Shown here: positions 54,001 through 62,837 of the stretch, piece after piece
Layout of the letters: each line of letters begins with the position of its first letter
Position numbering within the stretch: position 1 is the first letter of the stretch
DNA from: Flavihumibacter petaseus NBRC 106054
GTDB taxonomy: Bacteria; Bacteroidota; Bacteroidia; Chitinophagales; Chitinophagaceae
Direction: 5' to 3'
NCBI RefSeq assembly: GCF_000974785.1
Contig: NZ_BBWV01000001.1
Span: forward strand, 248,001-312,000
Length of the DNA: 64,000 bases
Notes under the pieces: generated by a model
The model's input: the letters and a program-made list of their open reading frames with translations, nothing else
Databases searched by the model: none
What the model was told of the DNA's origin: nothing
Program-made: the position numbers and the translations under genes

Positions 54001-56176
54001 CATCGTTACCATCGGCGGCATTGCTGCCTGGGCCTGTGCGGGCGACCCCCTGCCCGAATATGGAGTCTCTGCCTTCGCACCTGAAGCCTTCGTTGACAGT
54101 TCTTATTCTCCATTTTTCCTGTCTGAACAGAATTATTACCAGATCAACTATGATGTGCCTGCAGAAAACCGTTTCAGGCAGGAAAACATTACTGAATGGA
54201 ATCAATACACCGGCAATAAGGTTTCCCGGCAGGCACTGGAAAGGTTACTGTATACAGCAACACCAGATAACCTTGACAGCCTGGCCAGCCGTGAACCGGA
54301 TTGGGCCAAATGGCAATCCGTTGAAAAGGATCGCGCCAAAAAAAGCCTGGAATATTTACGGCTGGCCAAAAGATCGGAACAATATACCAACCCACCGGTT
54401 GCTGACTGGTGGGACCAGGAGAAAAAACCAGCTTTTGATTCAACAACCGTCACATCATTCCGCAATGCCTGGGTAAAACTGCTGGAAACTGAAAAAGATC
54501 CTTTTCTGCAGGAACGATGTTTTTTCCAGGTAGTAAGAGCCTGCTTTTTTCAACGCGACTATCCCGGTGCCCTGCGTTACTATCAGAAAAGGGCAACAGA
54601 TTTTCATGAAGGATCGCTTTATTACAGGACCATGTCCTATGCTGCCGGGGCGGCTTATAAACAAAAGGACTTTGCGCTTTCCAATTATCTCTACAGCCGC
54701 GTCTTTGAAGGCTCAATGACATTAAGAATTCCGGCCCATTATTCTTTCCACCCACAGGAAGAATCAGACTGGAACAAAACATTATCCCTGTGCCGGAACG
54801 CCCGCGAGAAAACAGTACTCTGGCAAATGCTGGGGATCTTTTACGGGGATGAATACAGGTCTATGCGCGAAATCTATTCCCTGGATCCAAAGTCCCCGAA
54901 AACGGATATCCTGCTGGTACGATGGATCAATAAATTTGAACAGGCGTCAAAATATTTCTCAACGGATGATTATCGTACAATGGAAGGGTTTGACATACCG
55001 GATAGTACAAGGCTTAAGGGTATCCGTCAGATCGCAGACGCCGGTAACACGGCCTCACCCTGGTTATGGCAGTTGGTATATGGCTACGGTGAGTTACTGA
55101 GTCACAAACCAGCTTTAGCGAAAACCTATATCGACCGTGCCGCTTCCCGTGCACCGGCAACACCCCTGGCACAGGCACAGGTCAGGCTTTTACAGGTTGC
55201 TGTTACACTGGATAACGCGGCAGCCATAACGCCACAACTGGAGCAGCAATTGTTACCGCAACTGAAATGGCTCCTGTCTTTGCAGAACAGCGACTTACCC
55301 TCCCTGCGCTTTGAAGACCTTCAACTGACTATCCGCAGAAAAATCGCGGGTTTGTACAAGCGCCAGGGAATTCCAACCAAAGCAGAATGTTTTAACCACG
55401 AGCCGGCTTTCTTTAAAGACAGTGTTTTCGTCAATAACCTGGAGCAGTTTCTGAACAACCCTAAAGCAAATAACTACGAGGCATTCTGCAAAATCATATC
55501 GTCTGTATCTCCTGAAATGATCCGGGAGTACAAGGCCATACTGGCAACCTATCGCAATGACCTGCCGCGGGCAATGTCGCTGATGCAAACTGTTGAGGCA
55601 AAAGAAACCTTTCTCTATGGCAATCCCTTCAATGGAAGGATCAATGATTGTCACGACTGCGACCACCAGGCGAAACAAAAAATTTCTTACAGTAAAGCCG
55701 GTTTTCTGGCTGCCCTGCAGGAAATGGAAAAACAGGTTTCTGCGGGGAATGATGTATTCAACAATGCCCGGCTGATTGGCAATGCTTTTTACAACATCAC
55801 CCATTTTGGCAATGCCAGGAAATTTTATGAATGCCGCATCATCGGGCAAGACATATATGTTGTTGAGGGCATCGACAGCGCTTATTTTGCTACGCTGACG
55901 GAAATGGGTTATGCTGAAAAATATTACCGGCTGGCAATGGAAGCAGCCAACACGCCTGAACAAAAAGCACAAATCACTTTTCTGCTGGCCAAATGCGAAA
56001 GAAACAGGTGGTTCCTTCAGGAAAAGGAACCACCTGTCGATTTTATTGCCTGGAAAGGATTCAGAGATCTTAAGGAGAAATACGCCAACACCCGTTATTA
56101 CCAGGAAGTATTGCGGGAATGTGGTTGGTTCCGGACCTGGGCGGGCAAACCACCCCTGGCTTCCGGCAACCGCTAA
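53957..56176 (+). CDS. Large exported helical-repeat (TPR-like) lipoprotein, second of the pair
   Basis: 739 residues. The N-terminus MRKIFLKEWLLAFGSIVTIGG is followed by a lipobox-like AAWAC (Cys27). A conserved-looking block FAPEAFVDSSYSPFFLSEQNYYQI comes next, then about 600 residues of helix pairs typical of TPR/SEL1 arrays (for example ALRYYQKRATDF, AGAAYKQKDFALSNYLYSRVF, ARKFYECRII). From memory, proteins opening with an FAPEAFVD-type block occur in several phyla next to a lipoprotein of the kind encoded upstream; no function is known to me. Start chosen at ATG 53957. Confidence 0.72.
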   Translation: MRKIFLKEWLLAFGSIVTIGGIAAWACAGDPLPEYGVSAFAPEAFVDSSYSPFFLSEQNYYQINYDVPAENRFRQENITEWNQYTGNKVSRQALERLLYTATPDNLDSLASREPDWAKWQSVEKDRAKKSLEYLRLAKRSEQYTNPPVADWWDQEKKPAFDSTTVTSFRNAWVKLLETEKDPFLQERCFFQVVRACFFQRDYPGALRYYQKRATDFHEGSLYYRTMSYAAGAAYKQKDFALSNYLYSRVFEGSMTLRIPAHYSFHPQEESDWNKTLSLCRNAREKTVLWQMLGIFYGDEYRSMREIYSLDPKSPKTDILLVRWINKFEQASKYFSTDDYRTMEGFDIPDSTRLKGIRQIADAGNTASPWLWQLVYGYGELLSHKPALAKTYIDRAASRAPATPLAQAQVRLLQVAVTLDNAAAITPQLEQQLLPQLKWLLSLQNSDLPSLRFEDLQLTIRRKIAGLYKRQGIPTKAECFNHEPAFFKDSVFVNNLEQFLNNPKANNYEAFCKIISSVSPEMIREYKAILATYRNDLPRAMSLMQTVEAKETFLYGNPFNGRINDCHDCDHQAKQKISYSKAGFLAALQEMEKQVSAGNDVFNNARLIGNAFYNITHFGNARKFYECRIIGQDIYVVEGIDSAYFATLTEMGYAEKYYRLAMEAANTPEQKAQITFLLAKCERNRWFLQEKEPPVDFIAWKGFRDLKEKYANTRYYQEVLRECGWFRTWAGKPPLASGNR

Positions 56177-56189
56177 ACGCTTTTCTCCG

Positions 56190-56220
56190 GATAAAAAAAA
56201 AGGCCGGAGTTCCGGCCTTT
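56190..56220. terminator. Terminator between the TPR-like lipoprotein and ssb
   Basis: Stem AAAGGCCGGA (56199-56208) / TCCGGCCTTT (56211-56220) with a 2-nt loop. An A9 tract precedes it, so it terminates the minus-strand ssb transcript well and the plus strand less well. Confidence 0.85.
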
Positions 56221-56237
56221 ACAAGAGTTCATACAAA

Positions 56238-56726
56238 TCAGAATGGCAGGTCATCTGCTGCGGGATCGATCGATACCGGTGCGGAAGATCCAAAGCTGTT
56301 TCCCCCACCCTGGAAGTTGCCTCCCTGGTAACCACCACCGGCATTACCACCCTGGTAACCGCCTCCGGAGTTGCCACCCTGGTAACCACCACCCGCGTTT
56401 CCACCTTCCTGGCGGGCGCCAAGCAGCTGCACATTCTGCACCCGCATGGTAAGGCTCGCACCGGTGCTGCCATCATTCTTCGCATAAGTGCGTACTTCAG
56501 GATTCCCTTCGACGTACACCTGCGTTCCTTTTTTCAGGTATTGCGCTACTGCAGTACGATCTGACCAGTAGGCACAATCCACCCAGATGGTCCGTTCCTG
56601 CTGGTTGCCGGATGCATCCCTGAAACGCTCGGTGTGGGCCACGGTGAAATTCATTACTGTTTTGCCATTCACATTATTGGTCACGCAATCTCTTCCGAGA
56701 TTTCCGATTACCTGTAACTTAATCAT
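56238..56726 (-). CDS. ssb: Single-stranded DNA-binding protein
   Basis: 162 residues from MIKLQVIGNLGRDC: an OB fold over residues 1-105, with IWVDCAYWSDRTAVAQYLKKGTQVYVEGNPEVRTY, a Gly/Gln-rich linker made of three 9-residue repeats (GGNxGGGYQ) and the acidic tip DPAADDLPF that docks replication and repair partners. The repeats arise from three 27-bp units at 56323-56403. A TTG-N20-TAATTTG run upstream could be its promoter but is one base short of consensus. Confidence 0.96.
   Translation of the reverse strand: MIKLQVIGNLGRDCVTNNVNGKTVMNFTVAHTERFRDASGNQQERTIWVDCAYWSDRTAVAQYLKKGTQVYVEGNPEVRTYAKNDGSTGASLTMRVQNVQLLGARQEGGNAGGGYQGGNSGGGYQGGNAGGGYQGGNFQGGGNSFGSSAPVSIDPAADDLPF
56323..56403 (-). 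repeat. Three 27-bp tandem units in the ssb linker
   Basis: Units beginning at 56323, 56350 and 56377 (CCCTGGTAAC on the plus strand) each encode nine residues of the SSB linker. They differ only at a few positions, so unit number may vary between strains through slippage. Confidence 0.85.
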
Positions 56727-56876
56727 AATATAATTTTTTCTGCTGTCCGGAATTAACACGGCAAATTAGGTTGATGGAGGCGCTTTGACAACCGTTCTTT
56801 CCCCTTGTGCATAACTTCCCATAACCGGCTGTACCCGTCCTGAGGCTTGTATATACAACTACCCGGCCGTTTTTTG

Positions 56877-56884
56877 TATATTTG
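56877..56884 (+). promoter_or_regulatory. Candidate -7 box of mnmA
   Basis: TATATTTG fits TAnnTTTG, 18 nt before the mnmA ATG, so transcripts would have a very short leader. The nearest TTG is 27 nt upstream, longer than usual spacing. Confidence 0.4.
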
Positions 56885-56902
56885 CCGCCTGAATCGAAAA
56901 AA

Positions 56903-58009
56903 ATGAGTCGAAAAGGTAAAGTTCTGGTGGCCATGAGCGGCGGCATCGACAGTACAGTAACTGCACTGATGCTCCATGACCAGGGTTATGAGGTGGTGGG
57001 AATCACCATGAAAACCTGGGATTATGCCAGTTCGGGCGCTTCCAAAAAGGAAACCGGCTGCTGCAACCTCGACTCCTTCAACGATGCCAGGATGGCTGCC
57101 GTGCAGCATGGTTTCCCGCATTTTGTGCTGGACATCCGCGAGGAATTCGGAGATTTTGTTATCGAGAATTTTGTGGACGAATACCTTGCCGGCCGGACGC
57201 CCAATCCCTGTGTAATGTGCAACACCCATATCAAGTGGCGAGCCCTGCTGAAACGTGCTGATGCGCTCGACTGCGAATTCATCGCTACCGGGCACTATGG
57301 CATCATCCAGCAGCATGATAACGGCCGCTATTTTGTGTCGAAAGGCGTTGATGAAACCAAAGATCAGAGTTATGTGCTCTGGGGCCTGCAGCAGGATCTG
57401 CTCAGCCGCACCCTCCTTCCCCTCGGTGGTTACCGCAAGACCGAGATCCGCCAGATGGCCATGGATTATGGTTATCCGGAACTGGCCAAAAAAGCAGAGA
57501 GCTATGAGATCTGTTTCGTGCCGGACAATGACTACCGCGGCTTCCTGAAAAAGAAAGTGGAAGGGCTTGAAGAAAAAGTAATGGGTGGTGCTTTCGTAGA
57601 TAAATCCGGAAAGATCCTGGGTCATCACAAAGGATATCCGTTTTACACCATAGGACAGCGGAAAGGCCTGGATATTGCCCTCGGCCGGCCGGTGTTCGTT
57701 ACACAGATCGACCCTGAAACGAATACCGTTATGCTGGGAGACGAAGAAGACCTCAACCGGTCAGAAATGTCCGTGGAAAAGATCAACTGGATGAAATACG
57801 ACGGGGTGACCGAGGGGATGGAATCGACCGTTAAAATACGGTATAAAGACAGGGGAAGTTTGGCTACCTTGCATCCTTCCGGAACTGGCGTAAGGGTAAA
57901 TTTTTTCGAAGCGGTGAAAGGCATCGCACCCGGACAAAGTGCCGTGTTTTACGATGGCAATGATGTCATCGGGGGAGGCATTATCCAACGCAATATTCCG
58001 GGTCTATAA
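56903..58009 (+). CDS. mnmA: tRNA 2-thiouridine(34) synthase MnmA
   Basis: 368 residues from MSRKGKVLVAMSGGIDST. PP-loop SGGIDST (12-18), catalytic Cys106 in NPCVMCNTHIKW, second catalytic Cys204 in SYEICFVPD, and the C-terminal beta-barrel with YTIGQRKGL. It thiolates U34 of tRNA-Lys, -Glu and -Gln with persulfide sulfur. An in-frame ATG-less extension upstream is ignored. It is followed 13 nt later by a lipoprotein in the same direction. Confidence 0.96.
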   Translation: MSRKGKVLVAMSGGIDSTVTALMLHDQGYEVVGITMKTWDYASSGASKKETGCCNLDSFNDARMAAVQHGFPHFVLDIREEFGDFVIENFVDEYLAGRTPNPCVMCNTHIKWRALLKRADALDCEFIATGHYGIIQQHDNGRYFVSKGVDETKDQSYVLWGLQQDLLSRTLLPLGGYRKTEIRQMAMDYGYPELAKKAESYEICFVPDNDYRGFLKKKVEGLEEKVMGGAFVDKSGKILGHHKGYPFYTIGQRKGLDIALGRPVFVTQIDPETNTVMLGDEEDLNRSEMSVEKINWMKYDGVTEGMESTVKIRYKDRGSLATLHPSGTGVRVNFFEAVKGIAPGQSAVFYDGNDVIGGGIIQRNIPGL

Positions 58010-58022
58010 CCGTTACATCGCT

Positions 58023-58820
58023 ATGCGTAAACTGACCGGAGCCCTGACTGCCATCGTTCTGATCCTTTCCGTCCTCTTCATTTCGTGCGGAAAGGAATCT
58101 GCGACGGTTACCACGGCCAGGCCTGCTGACCTGGTGAACCTGGAACCCGGCAAATACATCATCTACCAGCTGGACAGTCTCGTGAAATCCAACGATAACG
58201 ATACCGCCATGGTGATACACAGTTACCAGGCCAGGGATGTTATCGATGCGCAGATCACCGATAATCTGGGCCGCCCCAGCTGGCGGGTATTCCGGTACCT
58301 GCGCGACATCAACAGCACTGACGAATCAGCCTGGGCACCCAACGACACTTACCTGATTACACCTACCGACCGTGTACTGGAATGGATCGACAACAACCAG
58401 CGGTTTGTAAAGCTGTCCACGCCCTTTACTACCGACTTCACCTGGAAAGGCAATTCCTATATCAACACCACTCCGGGTGACCCGTTGGATTATCTCCAGA
58501 ACTGGGATTACTCCTATACTTCCGTCGATGAGCCATTCACCTTAGGCGATCTTTCACTGGATAGCTGCACCGTTGTACTGCAGAACGATGAAGGCGTAAA
58601 TTATGCGAATGACCGTGATCCCCAGGATATGGACAGTGATGGTTACCGCATCTACAGCCTGGAGGTTTATGCCAAACACATCGGGCTTGTTTACAAGGAG
58701 CTTATCCATTGGGATTTTCAGAAACGCACGCTGGACAATAACGGGCAGCCGGCTTTACCCAATCCTTATGGCAACCGTGTCGGCGAAGGGATTCGGCTGC
58801 GCATGCTGAGTCATAATTAG
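58023..58820 (+). CDS. Lipoprotein of unknown function
   Basis: 265 residues with lipobox FISC (Cys22). The mature part begins GKESATVTTARPADLVNLEPGKYIIYQLDSLVKSNDND, followed by beta-rich segments and SWRVFRYLRDINSTDESAWAPNDTYLITPTDRVLEWIDNNQRFVKLSTPFTTDFTWKGNSYINT. This resembles a Bacteroidota family of about 250-residue lipoproteins with no named function. It sits 13 nt after mnmA and is likely co-transcribed. An imperfect hairpin at 58879-58903 may end the transcript. Confidence 0.75.
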   Translation: MRKLTGALTAIVLILSVLFISCGKESATVTTARPADLVNLEPGKYIIYQLDSLVKSNDNDTAMVIHSYQARDVIDAQITDNLGRPSWRVFRYLRDINSTDESAWAPNDTYLITPTDRVLEWIDNNQRFVKLSTPFTTDFTWKGNSYINTTPGDPLDYLQNWDYSYTSVDEPFTLGDLSLDSCTVVLQNDEGVNYANDRDPQDMDSDGYRIYSLEVYAKHIGLVYKELIHWDFQKRTLDNNGQPALPNPYGNRVGEGIRLRMLSHN

Positions 58821-59316
58821 GCTCCTGCGGTCAGGGTGACCAGACCAAATTGACCCGTCCTAATCTTTGCATTAAATCAGCTTCAACATTACTTGATGAA
58901 GCTACCTCTAGACTTTTTTAAGGCTGATTTACAGGGAGTTGCAGCATATTTCAAGCGTTATTCGTACCGCATCCGGACTTTTTCTTCTTCTAAGTCCAAC
59001 AGTCCCAGGTATGCCCACTTTCCCGGCCTATTCAGACTCTGTTCAACTTTAATTCAACCTTACTGCAACCGGGATTCCTGGTTTATTCGTTCGCGGATTC
59101 CGGACAGGTATTCCCCGGGCATTGCAATTCCATTGAAGTTTCATTCCAGTATCATTCCGGTAAAAACGGCTTTCATGAGATTTTTTAGAGAAGCCCATGA
59201 GATTTTCCAGAGAAGCCCATGAGGGTTCACTGAAAATTTCGGAAATCCGGTATCCTGTTTGTTGCCATACCAATACCTGCGCTATTGCAGGAATAAAAGT
59301 TTAAAATCAATATCCT
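58821..59316. other. 496-nt intergenic region without a supported gene
   Basis: It holds an imperfect hairpin (AGCTTC / GAAGCT, 58879-58903) that could end the mnmA transcript, a stretch rich in ATTCC words and a 22-bp tandem duplication (59180-59223). A 109-codon open frame (58893-59222) has no recognisable features and I do not call it. Composition differs from the GC-richer gene that follows. It may be a decayed gene or a region with regulatory RNA; neither can be shown. Confidence 0.5.
59180..59223. repeat. 22-bp tandem duplication
   Basis: Two copies of a 22-bp unit (59180-59201 and 59202-59223) that differ at two positions, sharing AGAGAAGCCCATGAG; the word CATGAG also occurs once more one period upstream (59174). 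Confidence 0.85.
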
Positions 59317-60021
59317 ATGGCAACAGCTACAGGACTTCTTGCCAGTATGCTCAGGGGAATGATCGGTCACGAGCTCGTGTTCCGGGAATGGGAAGGAAAA
59401 ATGATCGTACAAAAAGCACCGGGGAAGCGGACGACCAGGCCGACCCGCGCCATGGCAGTGCAGAACGACAAATTCAGACATGGCATGGCATACGGCGTCA
59501 GGATGAACCAGGACGCCGATATGAAAGAGGCGTATTACCGGAAACGGGCGCCCCGCCAGAACGTTTGCAGCCGTGCTCTACAAGACTACCTTACGGCGCC
59601 GGAGGTGACGGACATTAACGTGAACCACTACACCGGCCAGCCCGGTGACACCATTGAGATCCGGGCCCACGATGACTTCCATGTCGCCTACGTGCAGGTG
59701 GACATCTGGTCAGCCGGCGGGGTACTGGTGGAACGCGGTGATGCCGTGGTGCAACCCAGCGGGCTGGTATGGACCTATACAGCCAGGGCAGAGAACCGGG
59801 ACCTGGCGGGTACGAAAGTGACCGCCTATGCGATGGACATTCCCAACAATGAGGGCACGCTTTCAGTAACCATTGAGAAGACGCCTGAAACGGCTAAAAT
59901 CGCTGAGCCGGAAGAAAGTATATCACCGGTAGAGTATCAAACAATGCGGTCAGACACAACCTGTGCCCATTGCGATATGTATCAAGTACGGCGGGAAACA
60001 GAAATGCGGGCACTCACGTGA
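59317..60021 (+). CDS. Uncharacterised two-part protein (N-terminal basic module plus beta domain)
   Basis: 234 residues. The first 85 (MATATGLLASMLRGMIGHELVFREW, then GKMIVQKAPGKRTTRPT and YYRKRAPRQNVCSRALQDYLTAPEV) are basic. They resemble, from memory, a common Bacteroidota module that reads like a small structural or phage-like surface protein. Residues 88-185 (DINVNHYTGQPGDTIEIRAHDDFHVAYVQVDIW onward) form an Ig-like or FN3-like beta domain with the repeating G-D-x-I-x-I-x-A-x-D pattern. No signal peptide. A CxxC (AHCDMY region: CAHC) sits near the C-terminus. Its last 8 nt overlap the convergent methyltransferase gene. Function unknown. Confidence 0.7.
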   Translation: MATATGLLASMLRGMIGHELVFREWEGKMIVQKAPGKRTTRPTRAMAVQNDKFRHGMAYGVRMNQDADMKEAYYRKRAPRQNVCSRALQDYLTAPEVTDINVNHYTGQPGDTIEIRAHDDFHVAYVQVDIWSAGGVLVERGDAVVQPSGLVWTYTARAENRDLAGTKVTAYAMDIPNNEGTLSVTIEKTPETAKIAEPEESISPVEYQTMRSDTTCAHCDMYQVRRETEMRALT

Positions 60022-61180
60022 GGCGCATCAGGCTGAAGAACATACTGTCGGCCTGTTCAGTATAGCCGCCAATCACCTCCTGGTGAACAACCTCCAGCGG
60101 GAAATGCTGTTGCAGCCACAGTACATTATCCTCATTCTCAGCGCGGAACGCCGAGCAGGTGATGTACAGGAAAAAACCGCCGCTGGCGAGCCGTAGCAAA
60201 ATGTTGCGGGAGATGCTGCGCTGCAATTCCGCAAACCGCCCGATGGCTGCAGGATCAAAGAAGCAAAGCTGTTCCGGCGTGCGTGCCCAGGTACCACTGC
60301 CTGTACAGGGCAGATCGGCTATGATCAGTTGCTGTTGTGGAAGGTCAGGTGCTGTGACGGACAAGTCCGCTTCGATGCGGGTATACCGGCGGATGCCCGC
60401 TTCTTTAAAACGGGTGGCCAGGTTGTCCAGTATCGAATTGCGAATGTCAGAAACCGTTAGTGTCGCCTGGGGAAACTGATCAAGGGTGAGCATGGATTTT
60501 CCGCCGCTGGCCGCACAGGCATCCCAGATACGGAATGAAGGCTGCTGGTAGGTTTCACGGGGAATAAGCTTCAATGCAGCACCGGTTTTCTGTGAACTCA
60601 GGTCCTGCACTACGATCTCCCGGTTGAGTGAAAAGTCATTCGCAGCATTGTATCCGTTAGGAAGGGCAATGGCGAAGGGATAGGGTTCGGTGTAGGGAAT
60701 CCATTTTTCTTCCAGCCGGTGGATCACCTGTTCATGATGCCCGGGGCGGATCCGGATAAAAAGCTTCGGTTGAACCAGGTGTGATATTGAAAATGCCTGG
60801 CTGTCAATAGGATCGCTGAGAAGGTTGGTCCATGGAAATATCGTTAGCGCTTCAGGCGTCAGGCCGGAAAGCCCGATCTTTTCGGCCAATGCCAAGCCTG
60901 CTGCCGCATTCCATTCAGGTGAAAGTGCTTCGAGCAATGGATTGGGTTCCGTTGCGGAAAAAAACAACCCCATCAGCATCCGGCGTTCAGGAGGAATATC
61001 CGGAATAGCGTGACCCATCCGGAAAAACGCATAGCAGCATTGGCTGATCTGCTTCCGGTCGCGGGAACCATGTTTCTTGTGCTGGCTGAAATAAGCTTTC
61101 AGGAAATGGGCAAAAGGAACTTCTCCCCTGTAGGTCTGAACCAGTTGAAGGGCAGTTTGAAAATGCGCAGCTGCAAACAT
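60014..61180 (-). CDS. RsmB/RsmF-like rRNA cytosine-C5 methyltransferase (NOL1/NOP2/Sun family)
   Basis: 388 residues. SAM-binding WDACAASGGKSMLTL (219-233), motif IV DLPCTGSGTW with Cys292 and motif VI YITCSAFRAEN with the catalytic Cys342. An N-terminal helical domain of about 200 residues precedes it, shorter than in RsmB of E. coli (NusB-like) and without a PUA tail. It methylates a cytosine in rRNA (m5C), probably 16S. It overlaps the convergent gene by 8 nt. Confidence 0.9.
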   Translation of the reverse strand: MFAAAHFQTALQLVQTYRGEVPFAHFLKAYFSQHKKHGSRDRKQISQCCYAFFRMGHAIPDIPPERRMLMGLFFSATEPNPLLEALSPEWNAAAGLALAEKIGLSGLTPEALTIFPWTNLLSDPIDSQAFSISHLVQPKLFIRIRPGHHEQVIHRLEEKWIPYTEPYPFAIALPNGYNAANDFSLNREIVVQDLSSQKTGAALKLIPRETYQQPSFRIWDACAASGGKSMLTLDQFPQATLTVSDIRNSILDNLATRFKEAGIRRYTRIEADLSVTAPDLPQQQLIIADLPCTGSGTWARTPEQLCFFDPAAIGRFAELQRSISRNILLRLASGGFFLYITCSAFRAENEDNVLWLQQHFPLEVVHQEVIGGYTEQADSMFFSLMRLT

Positions 61181-61184
61181 GTTA

Positions 61185-62753
61185 CTAGAGCTCCAGCAGG
61201 GTCTTCACCGGATCTTTTCCGAATAACAGGAGTTCCGGATTCTCGAGCAGTTCTTTTACGCGCACCAGGAAGCTCACGCTCTCGCGGCCATCGATGATGC
61301 GGTGGTCATAACTGAGCGCCAGGTACATCATCTGTTTGATTACTACCTGACCATTAACAGCCATCGGCCTTTCCTGGATCTTATGCATACCAAGAATGGC
61401 TGACTGCGGAATATTGATGATCGGCGTACTCATTAAAGAACCAAACACACCGCCATTGGTGATGGTGAATGTTCCGCCCTGCATCTCTTCCATAGTCAGT
61501 TTGTTGTCGCGGGCTTTGGTGGCCAGTTCAACTACTTTCTTTTCAATCTCGGCCATACTCAGGCTTTCCGCGTTGCGGATAACCGGCACTACCAGTCCTT
61601 TCGGTGCAGAAACGGCAATGGAAATATCGCAGTAGTCGTGATAGATGATGGAATCACCATCGATATAGGCATTTACCGCCGGCCAATCCTGGAGTGCGTA
61701 GCAGACAGCCTTGGTGAAAAAGCTCATGAAGCCCAGGTTGACACCGTGGCCTTCCTTGAATTTGTCCTTGTATTTGGCGCGGATAGCCATGATAGGTCCC
61801 ATGTCTACCTCGTTGAAGGTAGTAAGCATGGCTGTCGTATTCTTGGCTTCTACGAGGCGGCGGGAAACTGTCTTCCGCAGGTTGCTCATCTTCTCGCGCC
61901 TTTCTTCGCGGCCAAACAGCGCTATTCCGGGTTTGCGGCCTGGATTGTTCAGGGCATCCAGAACATCGTTTTTGAGAATCTTTCCGTTGGAACCACTTGG
62001 GGTAACCGATTTCGGATCCACTTTTTTATCGGCCAGGATGGCTGCAGCAACGGGTGTTGCCTTTACATCATTGGGAACTGCAGTCACCGGCGCGTTGGCA
62101 GCTGCGGGTTTAGCTGTACTGCCTGCAGCAACGGGAGCGGCGGCAGCTGCAGCTTTTGCAACCGGTACAGGAATGTCGGTGTCAATGCGCGCAATGGTAT
62201 CGCCGATCTTCACTACATCACCTTCTTTATGGAGGATGAACAGTTTGCCGGCTTCTTCGGCGTTCAGTTCAAAAGTTGCTTTCTCACTTTCCAGTTCACA
62301 GATTACTTCATCGCGTTGAACGAGGTCTCCTTCATTTTTGGTCCACTTCAGCAAAGTCACTTCTGTAATGGATTCACCAACAACGGGAACTTTTATATCG
62401 ATCTTTCCTTTTCCGACAGCCTTGGGCGCTTCTTCCGCTGGTGCGGCAGCCGCAGCTGGTGCAGGTGCAGCAGCCGGAGCGGCAGCCGCTTTGTTTTCAG
62501 TAGCACCGGCAGCGGGAGCAGCCGTTTCATCAATAGCCGCTACCACATCACCAATTTTAAGGGTATCCCCTTCATTGGCACGGGTTTGCAATACACCGGC
62601 CTGTTCGGCATTCAGTTCAAACGTTGCCTTTTCGCTTTCGAGTTCAGCAATCACTTCATCACGCTGTACATAACTGCCGTTCGGTTTGAGCCACTTGATC
62701 AGGGTTACTTCTGTGATGGACTCTCCTACTGTCGGAACTTTTATATCGATCAT
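61185..62753 (-). CDS. sucB: 2-oxoglutarate dehydrogenase E2 (dihydrolipoamide succinyltransferase) with two lipoyl domains
   Basis: 522 residues. Two N-terminal lipoyl domains (1-75 and 117-192), each with the [12 protein letters not shown] lipoylation motif (Lys42 and Lys158), joined by an Ala/Pro-rich linker; a peripheral subunit-binding domain around 232-270; and the catalytic domain with His484 and Asp488 in DHRIIDG. It transfers succinyl groups to CoA in the TCA cycle. Most E2o proteins carry one lipoyl domain, so the tandem pair is unusual. It follows the E1 gene by 84 nt. Confidence 0.94.
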   Translation of the reverse strand: MIDIKVPTVGESITEVTLIKWLKPNGSYVQRDEVIAELESEKATFELNAEQAGVLQTRANEGDTLKIGDVVAAIDETAAPAAGATENKAAAAPAAAPAPAAAAAPAEEAPKAVGKGKIDIKVPVVGESITEVTLLKWTKNEGDLVQRDEVICELESEKATFELNAEEAGKLFILHKEGDVVKIGDTIARIDTDIPVPVAKAAAAAAPVAAGSTAKPAAANAPVTAVPNDVKATPVAAAILADKKVDPKSVTPSGSNGKILKNDVLDALNNPGRKPGIALFGREERREKMSNLRKTVSRRLVEAKNTTAMLTTFNEVDMGPIMAIRAKYKDKFKEGHGVNLGFMSFFTKAVCYALQDWPAVNAYIDGDSIIYHDYCDISIAVSAPKGLVVPVIRNAESLSMAEIEKKVVELATKARDNKLTMEEMQGGTFTITNGGVFGSLMSTPIINIPQSAILGMHKIQERPMAVNGQVVIKQMMYLALSYDHRIIDGRESVSFLVRVKELLENPELLLFGKDPVKTLLEL

Positions 62754-62837
62754 GGTGTAAAATTCTTTGTCAACTTCAATAACCGGGGGTCAAAAACGGA
62801 CCCGAAGGTAGCAAGAACACATTAATTGTCCGATACC

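Noticed and set aside
56323-56403. Regular repeats that could suggest a CRISPR array
   Set aside because: 27-bp units are contiguous without spacers and encode the glycine-rich SSB linker.
58893-59222. 109-codon open frame in the 58.8-59.3 kb gap
   Set aside because: No recognisable domain, low-complexity stretches and overlap with the tandem repeat; not supported as a gene.
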